Shown piece after piece: positions 26,801-39,200 of a stretch of 64,000 nucleotides of DNA. A program made the position numbers and the translations under genes. The DNA comes from Eutreptiella sp. 'Long Island Sound 2002' (taxonomy: Eukaryota; Euglenozoa; Euglenophyceae; Eutreptiales; Eutreptiaceae): positions 12,049,629-12,113,628 of the forward strand of contig OZ038380.1 in assembly GCA_964036045.1 (NCBI GenBank), in the 5' to 3' direction. A model generated the notes under the pieces. It made no database searches. It was given only the letters and a program-made list of their open reading frames with translations, and had not been told where the DNA came from. The stretch's first letter is position 1, and the number at the start of each line of letters is the position of its first letter.

Positions 26801-29800
26801 CCACATTGTGGCCACTGTGCCCCAAAACTGGCTCGGTCTTGGCCATGCAGCCTTTGTGCGGAAGTCATGATTGGACTGTGGTAAATCATTATTACACACC
26901 AAACTGGGGTCTAACCATGTGTTTTTTGCGGCAATGCTGCACTCACAGTTTATGCCCCACATTGTGGTCACAATGCTCCAAAGCTGGGTCGGTCTTGGCC
27001 ATGCAGCCTTTGTGCAGAAGTCATGGTTGGACTGTGGTAAATCATTATTACACACAAAACTGGGGTCTCACCATGTGTTTTTTGCGGCAATGCTGCACTG
27101 ACTGTTTGTGCCCCACATTGTGGCCACTGTGCCCCAAAACTGGCTCCGTCTTGGCCATGCAGCCTTTGTGCAGAAGTCATGATTGGACTGTGGTAAATCA
27201 TTGTTACACACAAAACTGGGGCCTCACCATGTGTTTTTTGCGGCAATGCTGCACTCACAGTTTGTGCCCCACATTGTGGTCACAATGCTCCAAAACTGGC
27301 TCGGTCTTGGCCATGCAGCCTTTGTGCAGAAGTCATGGTTGGACTGTGGTAAATCATTATTGCACACAAAACAGGGGTCTCACCATGTGTTTTTTGCGGC
27401 AATGCTGCACTGACTGTTTGTGCCCCACATTGTGGCCACTGTGCCCCAAAACTGGCTCCGTCTTGGCCATGCAGCCTCTGTGCAGAAGTCATGATTGGAC
27501 TGTGGTAAATCATTGTTACACACAAAACTGGGGCCTCACCATGTGTTTTTTGCGGCAATGCTGCACTCACAGTTTGTGCCCCACATTGTGGTCACAATGC
27601 TCCAAAACTGGCTCGGTCTTGGCCATGCAGCCTTTGTGCAGAAGTCATGGTTGGACTGTGGTAAATCATTATTGCACACAAAACAGGGGTCTCACCATGT
27701 GTTTTTTGCGGCAATGCTGCACTCACAGTTTGTGCCCCACATTGTGGCCACTGTGCCCCAAAACTGGCTCGGTCTTGGCCATGCAGCCTTTGTGCGGAAG
27801 TCATGATTGGACTGTGGTAAATCATTATTACACACCAAACTGGGGTCTAACCATGTGTTTTTTGCGGCAATGCTGCACTCACAGTTTATGCCCCACATTG
27901 TGGTCACAATGCTCCAAAGCTGGGTCGGTCTTGGCCATGCAGCCTTTGTGCAGAAGTCATGGTTGGACTGTGGTAAATCATTATTGCACACAAAACAGGG
28001 GCCTCACCATGTGTTTTTTGCGGCAATGCTGCACTCACAGTTTGTGCCCCACATTGTGGTCACAATGCTCCAAAACTGGGTCGGTCTTGGCCATGCAGCC
28101 TTTGTGCAGAAATCATGGTTGGACTGTGGTAAATCATTATTGCACACAAAACTGGGGTCTCACCATGTGTTTTTTGCGGCAATGCTGCACTGACTGTTTG
28201 TGCCCCACATTGTGGCCACTGTGCCCCAAAACTGGCTCCGTCTTGGCCATGCAGCCTTTGTGCAGAAGTCATGATTGGACTGTGGTAAATCATTGTTACA
28301 CACAAAGCTGGGGCCTCACCATGTGTTTTTTGCGGCAATGCTGCACTCACAGTTTGTGCCCCACATTGTGGTCACAATGCTCCAAAACTGGCTCGGTCTT
28401 GGCCATGCAGCCTTTGTGCAGAAGTCATGGTTGGACTGTGGTAAATCATTATTACACACAAAACAGGGGTCTCACCATGTGTTTTTTGCGGCAATGCTGC
28501 ATTGACTGTTTGTGCCCCACATTGTGGCCACTGTGCCCCAAAACTGGCTCCGTCTTGGCCATGCAGCCTTTGTGCAGAAGTCATGATTGGCCTGTGGTAA
28601 ATCATTGTTACACACAAAACTGGGGCCTCACCATGTGTTTTTTGCGGCAATGCTGCACTCACAGTTTGTGCCCCACAATGTGGTCACAATGCTCCAAAAC
28701 TGGCTCGGTCTTGGCCATGCAGCCTTTGTGCAGAAGTCATGGTTGGACTGTGGTAAATCATTATTGCACACAAAACAGGGGTCTCACCATGTGTTTTTTG
28801 CGGCAATGCTGCACTCACAGTTTGTGCCCCACATTGTGGCCACTGTGCCCCAAAACTGGCTCGGTCTTGGCCATGCAGCCTTTGTGCGGAAGTCATGATT
28901 GGACTGTGGTAAATCATTATTACACACCAAACTGGGGTCTAACCATGTGTTTTTTGCGGCAATGCTGCACTCACAGTTTATGCCCCACATTGTGGTCACA
29001 ATGCTCCAAAGCTGGGTCGGTCTTGGCCATGCAGCCTTTGTGCAGAAGTCATGGTTGGACTGTGGTAAATCATTATTGCACACAAAACTGGGGCCTCACC
29101 ATGTGTTTTTTGCGGCAATGCTGCACTCACAGTTTGTGCCCCACATTGTGGTCACAATGCTCCAAAACTGGCTCGGTCTTGGCCATGCAGCCTTTGTGCA
29201 GAAGTCATGGTTGGACTGTGGTAAATCATTATTGCACACAAAACTGGGGTCTCACCATGTGTTTTTTGCGGCAATGCTGCACTCACTGTTTGTGCCCCAC
29301 ATTGTGGCCACTGTGCCCCAAAACTGGCTCGGTCTTGGCCATGCAGCCTTTGTGCAGAAGTCATGATTGGACTGTGGTAAATCATTATTGCACACAAAAC
29401 TGGGGCCTCACCATGTGTTTTTTGCGGCAATGCTGCACTCACAGTTTGTGCCCCACATTGTGGTCACAATGCTCCAAAACTCGGTCGGTCTTGGCCATGC
29501 AGCCTTTGTGCAGAAGTCATGGTTGGACTGTGGTAAATCATTATTGCACACAAAACAGGGGTCTCACCATGTGTTTTTTGCGGCAATGCTGCACTGACTG
29601 TTTGTGCCCCACATTGTGGCCACTGTGCCCAAAAACTGGCTTTGTCTTGGCCATGCAGCCTTTGTGCAGAAGTCATGATTGGACTGTGGTAAATCATTAT
29701 TACACACAAAACTGGGGCCTCACCATGTGTTTTTTGCGGCAATGCTGCACTCACAGTTTGTGCCGCACATTGTGGCCACTATGCCCCAAAACTGGCTCGG

Positions 29801-31600
29801 TCTTGGCCATGCAGCCTTTGTGCAGAAGTCATGGTTGGACTGTGGTAGATCATTATTACACACAAAACTGGGGCCTCACCATATGTTTTTTGCGGCAATG
29901 CTGCACTCACAGTTTGTGCCCCACATTGTGGTCACAATGCTCCAAAACTGGCTCGGTCTTGGCCATGCAGCCTTTGTGCAGAAGTCATGGTTGGACTGTG
30001 GTAAATCATTATTACACACAAAACAGGGGTCTCAGCATGTGTTTTTTGCGGCAATGCTGCACTCACAGTTTGTGCCCCACATTGTGGCCACAATGCTCCA
30101 AAACTGGCTCGGTCTTGGCCATGCAGCCTTCGTGCAGAAGTCATGATTGGACTGTGGTAAATCATTATTACACACAAAACTGGGGCCTCACCATATGTTT
30201 TTTGCGGCAATGCTGCACTCACAGTTTGTGCCCCACATTGTGGTCACAATGCCCCAAAGCTGGCTCGGTCATGGCCATGCAGCCTTTGTGCAGAAGTCAT
30301 GGTTGGACTGTGGTAAATCATTATTACACACAAAACAGGAGTCTAACCATGTGTTTTTTGCGGCAATGCTGCACTCACTGTTTGTGCCCCACATTGTGGC
30401 CACTGTGCGCCACAACTGGCGCGGTCTTGGCCATGCAGCCTTTGTGCAGAAGTCATGATTGGACTGTGGTAAATCATTATTACACACAAAACTGGGGCCT
30501 CACCATATGTTTTTTGCGGCAATGCTGCACTCACAGTTTGTGCCCCACATTGTGGCCACAATGCTCTAAAACTGGCTCGGTCTTGGCCATGCAGCCTTTG
30601 TGCAGAAGTCATGGTTGGACTGTGGTAGATCATTATTGCACACAAAACAGGGGTCTCACCATGTGTTTTTTGCGGCAATGCTGCACTGACTGTTTGTGCC
30701 CCACATTGTGGCCACTGTGCCCCAAAACTGGCTCCGTCTTGGCCATGCAGCCTTTGTGCAGAAGTCATGATTGGACTGTGGTAAATCATTGTTACACACA
30801 AAACTGGGGCCTCACCATGTGTTTTTTGCGGCAATGCTGCACTCACAGTTTGTGCCCCACATTGTGGTCACAATGCTCCAAAACTGGCTCGGTCTTGGCC
30901 ATGCAGCCTTTGTGCAGAAGTCATGATTGGACTGTGGTAAATCATTATTGCACACAAAACAGGGGTCTCACCATGTGTTTTTTGCGGCAATGCTGCACTC
31001 ACAGTTTGTGCCCCACATTGTGGCCACTGTGCCCCAAAACTGGCTCGGTCTTGGCCATGCAGCCTTTGTGCGGAAGTCATGATTGGACTGTGGTAAATCA
31101 TTATTACACACCACACTGGGGTCTAACCATGTGTTTTTTGCGGCAATGCTGCACTCACAGTTTATGCCCCACATTGTGGTCACAATGCTCCAAAGCTGGG
31201 TCGGTCTTGGCCATGCAGCCTTTGTGCAGAAGTCATGGTTGGACTGTGGTAAATCATTATTGCACACAAAACAGGGGCCTCACCATGTGTTTTTTGCGGC
31301 AATGCTGCACTCACAGTTTGTGCCCCACATTGTGGTCACAATGCTCCAAAACTGGGTCGGTCTTGGCCATGCAGCCTTTGTGCAGAAGTCATGGTTGGAC
31401 TGTGGTAAATCATTATTGCACACAAAACTGGGGTCTCACCATGTGTTTTTTGCGGCAATGCTGCACTCACAGTTTGTGCCCCACATTGTGGCCACTGTGC
31501 CCCAAAACTGGCTCGGTCTTGGCCATGCAGCCTTTGTGCAGAAGTCATGATTGGACTGTGGTAAATCATTATTACACACAAAACTGGGGCCTCACCATGT
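23837..31600. repeat. Satellite domain marked by a recurrent acagtttatg haplotype
   Basis: A monomer carrying tttatgcccc in place of tttgtgcccc recurs seven times. The variant base is at 23988, 25392, 25860, 26952, 27888, 28980 and 31164. The spacings are 9, 3, 7, 6, 7 and 14 monomers, all exact multiples of 156 bp. The flanking monomers are also shared: an upstream caccaaactggggtctaacc type in several copies, then a ccaaagctgggtcgg module. This is a family of related blocks of unequal length. It coincides with the longest open frame of the array (23290-32040). Confidence 0.8.
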
Positions 31601-32949
31601 GTTTTTTGCGGCAATGCTGCACCCACTGTTGGTGCCCCACATTGTGGTCACAATGCTCCAAAACTGGGTCGGTCTTGGCCATGCAGCCTTTGTGCAGAAG
31701 TCATGGTTGGACTGTGGTAAATCATTATTGCACACAAAACAGGGGTCTCACCATGTGTTTTTTGCGGCAATGCTGCACTCACAGTTTGTGCCCCACATTG
31801 TGGCCACTGTGCCCAAAAACTGGCTTTGTCTTGGCCATGCAGCCTTTGTGCAGAAGTCATGATTGGACTGTGGTAAATCATTATTACACACAAAACTGGG
31901 GCCTCACCATGTGTTTTTTGCGGCAATGCTGCACTCACTGTTTGTGCCCCACATTGTGGCCACTATGCCCCAAAACTGGCTCCGTCTTGGCCATGCAGCC
32001 TTTGTGCAGAAGTCATGGTTGGACTGTGGTAAATCATTAATACACACAAAGCTCGGGTCTCACCATGTGTTTTTTGCGGCAATGCTGCACTCACAGTTTG
32101 TGCCCCACATTGTGGCCACTGTGCCCCAAAACTGGCTCGGTCTTGGCCATGCAGCCTTTGTGCAGAAGTCATGATTGGACTGTGGTAAATCATTATTGCA
32201 CACAAAACTGGGGTCTCACCATGTGTTTTTTGCGGCAATGCTGCACCCACAGTTTGTGCCCCACATTGTGGCCACTGTGCCCCAAAACTGGCTCCGTCTT
32301 GGCCATGCAGCCTTTGTGCAGAAGTCATGATTGGACTGTGGTAAATCATTATTACACACAAAACTGGGGCCTCACCATGTGTTTTTTGCGGCAATGCTGC
32401 ACTCACAGTTTGTGCCCCACATTGTGGTCACAATGCTCCAAAACTGGCTCGGTTTTGGCCATGCAGCCTTTGTGCAGAAGTCATGGTTGGACTGTGGTAA
32501 ATCATTATTGCACACAAAACAGGGGTCTCACCATGTGTTTTTTGCGGCAATGCTGCACTCACAGTTTGTGCCCCACATTGTGGCCACTGTGCCCCAAAAC
32601 TGGCTCGGTCTTGGCCATGCAGCCTTCGTGCAGAAGTCATGGTTGGACTGTGGTAAATCATTATTACACACAAAACAGGGGTCTCACCATGTGTTTTTTG
32701 CGGCAATGCTGCACTCACTGTTTGTGCCCCAAATTGTGGCCACTGTGCCCCTAAACTGGCTCGGTCTTGGCCATGCAGCCTTTGTGCAGAAGTCATGATT
32801 GGACTGTGGTAAATCATTATTGCACACAAAACTGGGGTCTCACCATGTGTTATTTGCGGCAATGCTGCACCCACAGTTTGTGCCCCACATTGTGGCCACT
32901 GTGCCCCAAAACTGGCTCCGTCTTGGCCATGCAGCCTTTGTGCAGAAAC

Positions 32950-35900
32950 CATGATTGGACTGTGGTAAATCATTATTACACACAAAACTGGGGCCTCACC
33001 ATGTGTTTTTTGCGGCAATGCTGCACTCACAGTTTGTGCCCCACATTGTGGTCACAATGCTCCAAAACTGGCTCGGTCTTGGCCATGCAGCCTTTGTGCA
33101 GAAGTCATGGTTGGACTGTGGTAAATCATTATTGCACACAAAACAGGGGTCTCACCATGTGTTTTTTGCGGCAATGCTGCACTCACTGTTTGTGCCCCAC
33201 ATTGTGCCCACTGTGCCCCAAAACTGGCTCGGTCTTGGCCATGCAGCCTTTGTGCAGAAGTCATGATTGGACTGTGGTAAATCATTATTACACACAAAAC
33301 TGGGGTCTAACCATGTGTTTTTCGCGGCAATGCTGCAATCACAGTTTGTGCCCCACATTGTGGCCACTGTGCCCCAAAACTGGCTCGGTCTTGGCCATGC
33401 AGCCTTTGTGCAGAAGTCATGATTGGACTGTGGTAAATCATTATTACACACAAAACTGGGGCCTCACCATGTGTTTTTTGCGGCAATGCTGCACTCACAG
33501 TTTGTGCCCCACATTGTGGTCACAATGCTCCAAAACTGGCTCGGTCTTGGCCATGCAGCCTTTGTGCAGAAGTCATGGTTGGACTGTGGTAACTCATTAT
33601 TGCACACCAAACTGGGGTCTCACCATGTGTTTTTTGCGGCAATGCTGCACTCACAGTTTGTGCCCCACATTGTGGCCACTGTGCCCCAAAACTGGCTCCG
33701 TCTTGGCCATGCAGCCTTTGTGCAGAAGTCATGATTGGCCTGTGGTAAATCATTATTACACACAAAACTGGGGTCTCACCATGTGTTTTTTGCGGCAATG
33801 CTGCACTCACAGTTTGTGCCCCACATTGTGGTCACAATGCCCCAAAACTGGGTCGGTCTTGGCCATGCAGCCTTTGTGCAGAAGTCATGGTTGGACTGTG
33901 GTAAATCATTATTGCACACAAAACAGGGGTCTCACCATGTGGTTTTTGCGGTAATGCTGCACTCACAGTTTCTGCCCCACATTGTGGCCACTGTGCCCCA
34001 AAACTGGCTCGGTCTTGGCCATGCAGCCTTTGTGCAGAAGTCATGGTTGGACTGTGGTAAATCATTATTGCACACAAAACTGGGGCCTCACCATGTGGTT
34101 TTTGCGGTAATGCTGCACTCACTGTTTGTGCCCCACATTGTGGCCACTGTGCCCCAAAACTGGCTCGGTCTTGGCCATGCAGCCTTTGTGCAGAAGTCAT
34201 GGTTGGACTGTGGTAAATCATTATTGCACACAAAACAGGGGTCTCAGCATGTGGTTTTTGCGGTAATGCTGCACTCACAGTTTCTGCCCCACATTGTGGC
34301 CACTGTGCCCCAAAACTGGCTCGGTCTTGGCCATGCAGCCTTTGTGCAGAAGTCATGGTTGGACTGTGGTAAATCATTATTACACGCAAAACTGGGGCCT
34401 CAACATGGGTTTTTTGCGGCAATGCTGCACTCACTGTTTGTGCCCCACATTGTGGCCACTGTGCCCCAAAACTGGCTCGGTCTTGGCCATGCAGCCTTTG
34501 TGCAGAAGTCATGATCGGACTGTGGTAAATCATTATTGCACACAAAACAGGGGTCTTACCATGTGTTTTTTGCGGCAATGCTGCACTCACTGTTTGTGCC
34601 CCAAATTGTGGCCACTGTGCCCCAAAACTGGCTCGGTCTTGGCCATGCAGCCTTTGTGCAGAAGTCATGGTTGAACTGTGGTAAATCATTATTACACACA
34701 AAACTGGGGCCTCACCATGTGTTTTTTGCGGCAATGCTGCACTCACAGTTTGTGCCCCACATTGTGGTCACAATGCCCCAAAACTGGCTCGGTCTTGGCC
34801 ATGCAGCCTTTGTGCAGAAGTCATGGTTGGACTGTGGTAAATCATTATTGCACACAAAACAGGGGTCTCACCATGTGTTTTTTGCGGCAATGCTGCACTC
34901 ACTGTTTGTGCCCCACATTGTGCCCACTGTGCCCCAAAACTGGCTCGGTCTTGGCCATGCAGCCTTTGTGCAGAAGTCATGGTTGGACTGTGGTAAATCA
35001 TTATTGCACACAAAACTGGGGTCTAACCATGTGTTTTTCGCGGCAATGCTGCAATCACAGTTTGTGCCCCACATTGTGGCCACTGTGCCCCAAAACTGGC
35101 TCGGTCTTGGCCATGCAGCCTTTGTGCAGAAGTCATGATTGGACTGTGGTAAATCATTATTACACACAAAACTGGGGCCTCACCATGTGTTTTTTGCGGC
35201 AATGCTGCACTCACAGTTTGTGCCCCACATTGTGGTCACAATGCTCCAAAACTGGCTCGGTCTTGGCCATGCAGCCTTTGTGCAGAAGTCATGGTTGGAC
35301 TGTGGTAAATCATTATTGCACACCAAACTGGGGTCTCACCATGTGTTTTTTGCGGCAATGCTGCACTCACAGTTTGTGCCCCACATTGTGGCCACTGTGC
35401 CCCAAAACTGGCTCCGTCTTGGCCATGCAGCCTTTGTGCAGAAGTCATGATTGGCCTGTGGTAAATCATTATTACACACAAAACTGGGGTCTCACCATGT
35501 GTTTTTTGCGGCAATGCTGCACTCACAGTTTGTGCCCCACATTGTGGTCACAATGCCCCAAAACTGGGTCGGTCTTGGCCATGCAGCCTTTGTGCAGAAG
35601 TCATGGTTGGACTGTGGTAAATCATTATTGCACACAAAACTGGGGCCTCACCATGTGGTTTTTGCGGTAATGCTGCACTCACTGTTTGTGCCCCACATTG
35701 TGGCCACTGTGCCCCAAAACTGGCTCGGTCTTGGCCATGCAGCCTTTGTGCAGAAGTCATGGTTGGACTGTGGTAAATCATTATTGCACACAAAACAGGG
35801 GTCTCACCATGTGGTTTTTGCGGTAATGCTGCACTCACAGTTTCTGCCCCACATTGTGGCCACTGTGCCCCAAAACTGGCTCGGTCTTGGCCATGCAGCC

Positions 35901-36240
35901 TTTGTGCAGAAGTCATGGTTGGACTGTGGTAAATCATTATTACACGCAAAACTGGGGCCTCACCATGGGTTTTTTGCGGCAATGCTGCACTCACTGTTTG
36001 TGCCCCACATTGTGGCCACTGTGCCCCAAAACTGGCTCGGTCTTGGCCATGCAGCCTTTGTGCAGAAGTCATGATCGGACTGTGGTAAATCATTATTGCA
36101 CACAAAACAGGGGTCTTACCATGTGTTTTTTGCGGCAATGCTGCACTCACTGTTTGTGCCCCAAATTGTGGCCACTGTGCCCCAAAACTGGCTCGGTCTT
36201 GGCCATGCAGCCTTTGTGCAGAAGTCATGGTTGAACTGTG
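32950..36240. repeat. Higher-order repeat, 1,716 bp then 1,560 bp, two tandem copies
   Basis: The copy starting near 32950 is repeated from about 34666 at an offset of 1,716 bp (11 monomers). After about 35650 the offset falls to 1,560 bp, so the second copy has lost exactly one monomer. Markers include ccacattgtgcccactg, tgtttttcgcgg, catgattggcctg, and gtggtttttgcggtaatg. I noticed the last only in this block; it creates a TAA stop in the forward open frame. Confidence 0.85.
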
Positions 36241-39200
36241 GTAAATCATTATTACACACAAAACTGGGGCCTCACCATGTGTTTTTTGCGGCAATGCTGC
36301 ACTCACAGTTTGTGCCCCACATTGTGGCCACTGTGCCCCAAAACTGGCTCGGTCTTGGCCATGCAGCCTTTGTGCAGAAGTCATGGTTGGACTGTGGTAA
36401 ATCATTATTGCACACAAAACAGGGGTCTCACCATGTGTTTTTTGCGGCAATGCTGCACTGACTGTTTGTGCCCCTAATTGTGGCCACTGTGCCCAAAAAC
36501 TGGCTTTGTCTTGGCCATGCAGCCTTTGTGCAGAAGTCATGATTGGACTGTGGTAAATCATTATTACACACAAAACTGGGGTCTCACCATGTGTTTTTTG
36601 CGGCAATGCTGCACTCACAGTTTGTGCCCCACATTGTGGTCACAATGCTCCAAAACTGGCTCGGTCTTGGCCATGCGGCCTTTGTGCAGAAGTCATGGTT
36701 GGAGTGTGGTAAATCATTATTGCACACAAAACAGGGGTCTCACCATGTGCTTTTTGCGGCAATGCTGCACTCACTGTTTGTGCCCCAAATTGTGGCCACT
36801 GTGCCCCAAAACTGGCTCGGTCTTGGCCATGCAGCCTTTGTGCAGAAGTCATGATTGGACTGTGGTAAATCATTATTGCACACAAAACTGGGGTCTCACC
36901 ATGTGTTTTTTGCGGCAATGCTGTACTCACAGTTTGTGCCCCACATTGTGGCCACTGTGCCCCAAAACTGGCTCGGTCTTGGCCATGCAGCCTTTGTGCA
37001 GAAGTCATGATCGGACTGTGGTAAATCATTATTGCACACAAAACAGGGGTCTCACCATGTGTTTTTTGCGGCAATACTGCACTCACTGTTTGTGCCCCAC
37101 ATTGTGGCCACTGTGCCCCAAAACTGGCTCGGTCTTGGCCATGCAGCCTTTGTGCAGAAGTCATGATCGGACTGTGGTAAATCATTATTGCACACAAAAC
37201 AGGGGTCTCACCATGTGTTTTTTGCGGCAATACTGCACTCACAGTTTGTGCCCCACATTGTGGTCACAATGCTCCAAAACTGGCTCGGTCTTGGCCATGC
37301 AGCCTTTGTGCAGAAGTCATGGTTGGACTGTGGTAAATCATTATTGCACACAAAACTGGGGTCTCGCCATGTGTTTTTTGCGGCAATGCTGCACTCACAG
37401 TTTGTGCCCCACATTGTGGCCACTGTGCCCCAAAACTGGCTCGGTCTTGGCCATGCAGCCTTTGTGCAGAAGTCATGGTTGGACTGTGGTAAATCATTAT
37501 TGCACACAAAACTGGGGTCTAACCATGTGTTTTTTGCGGCAATGCTGCACTCACTGTTTGTGCCCCACATTGTGGCCACTGTGCCCCAAAACTGGCTCGG
37601 TCTTGGCCATGCAGCCTTTGTGCAGAAGTCATGATTGGACTGTGGTAAATCATTATTACACACAAAACTGGGGTCTCACCATGTGTTTTTTGCGGCAATG
37701 CTGCACTCACAGTTTGTGCCCCACATTGTGGTCACGATGCTCCAAAACTGGCTCGGTCTTGGCCATGCAGCCTTTGTGCAGAAGTCATGGTTGGACTGTG
37801 GTAAATCATTATTGCACACAAAACTGGGGTCTCGCCATGTGTTTTTTGCGGCAATGCTGCACTCACAGTTTGTGCCCCACAGTGTGGTCACAATGCTCCA
37901 AAACTGGCTCGGTCTTGGCCATGCAGCCTTTGTGCAGAAGTCATGGTTGGACTGTGGTAAATCATTATTACACACAAAACTGGGGTCTCACCATGTGTTT
38001 TTGGCGGCAATGCTGCACTCACTGTTTGTGCCCCACATTGTGGTCACAATGCTCCAAAACTGGCTCGGTCTTGGCCATGCACGCTTTGTGCAGAAGTCAT
38101 GGTTGGACTGTGGTAAATCATTATTACACACAAAACTGGGGTCTCACCGTGTGTTTTTTGCGGCAATGCTGCACTCACAGTTTGTGCCCCACAGTGTGGT
38201 CACAATGCTCCAAAACTGGCTCGGTCTTGGCCATGCAGCCTTTGTGCAGAAGTCATTGTTGGACTGTGGTAAATCATTATTGCACACAAAACTGGGATCT
38301 CACCATGTGTTTTTTGCGGCAATGCTGCACTCACAGTTTGTGCCCCACATTGTGGCCAGGGTTCCCCAAAACTGGCTCGGTCTTGGCCATGCAGCCTTTG
38401 TGCAGAAGTCATGATTGGACTGTGGTAAATCATTATTGCACACAAAACTGGGGCCTCCCCATGTGTTTTTTGCGGCAATGCTGCACTCACAGTTTGTGCC
38501 CCTCATTGTGGCCACAATGCCCCAAAACTGGCTCGGTCTTGGCCATGCAGCCTTTGTGCAGAAGTCATGGTTGGACTGTGGTAAATCATTATTACACACA
38601 AAACTGGGGTCTCACCATGTGTTTTTTGCGGCAATGCTGCACTCACAGTTTGTGCCCCACATTGTGGCCACAATGCTCCAAAACTGGCTCGGTCTTGGCC
38701 ATGCAGCCTTTGTGCAGAAGTCATGGTTGGACTGTGGTAAATCATTATTGCACACAAAACTGGGGTCTAACCATGTGTTTTTTGCGGCAATGCTGCACTC
38801 ACTGTTTGTGCCCCACATTGTGGCCACTGTGCCCCAAAACTGGCTCGGTCCTGGCCATGCAGCCTTTGTGCAGAAGTCATGATTGGACTGTGGTAAATCA
38901 TTATTACACACAAAACTGGGGTCACACCATGTGTTTTTTGCGGCAATGCTGCACTCACAGTTTGTGCCCCACATTGTGGCCACTGTGCCCCAAAGCTGGC
39001 TCGGTCTTGGCCATGCAGCCTTTGTGCAGAAGTCATGGTTGGACTGTGGTAAATCATTATTGCACACAAAACTGGGGCCTCCCCATGTGTTTTTTGCGGC
39101 AATGCTGCACTCACAGTTTGTGCCCCTCATTGTGGCCACAATGCCCCAAAACTGGCTCGGTCTTGGCCATGCAGCCTTTGTGCAGAAGTCATGGTTGGAC

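Noticed and set aside
23290-32040. Annotating the long array frames as giant Cys-rich protein genes
   Set aside because: Several frames on both strands are open at once because the unit is a multiple of 3 and poor in stops. The same frame is broken elsewhere by stops and one-base insertions, and no distinct start or end is visible.
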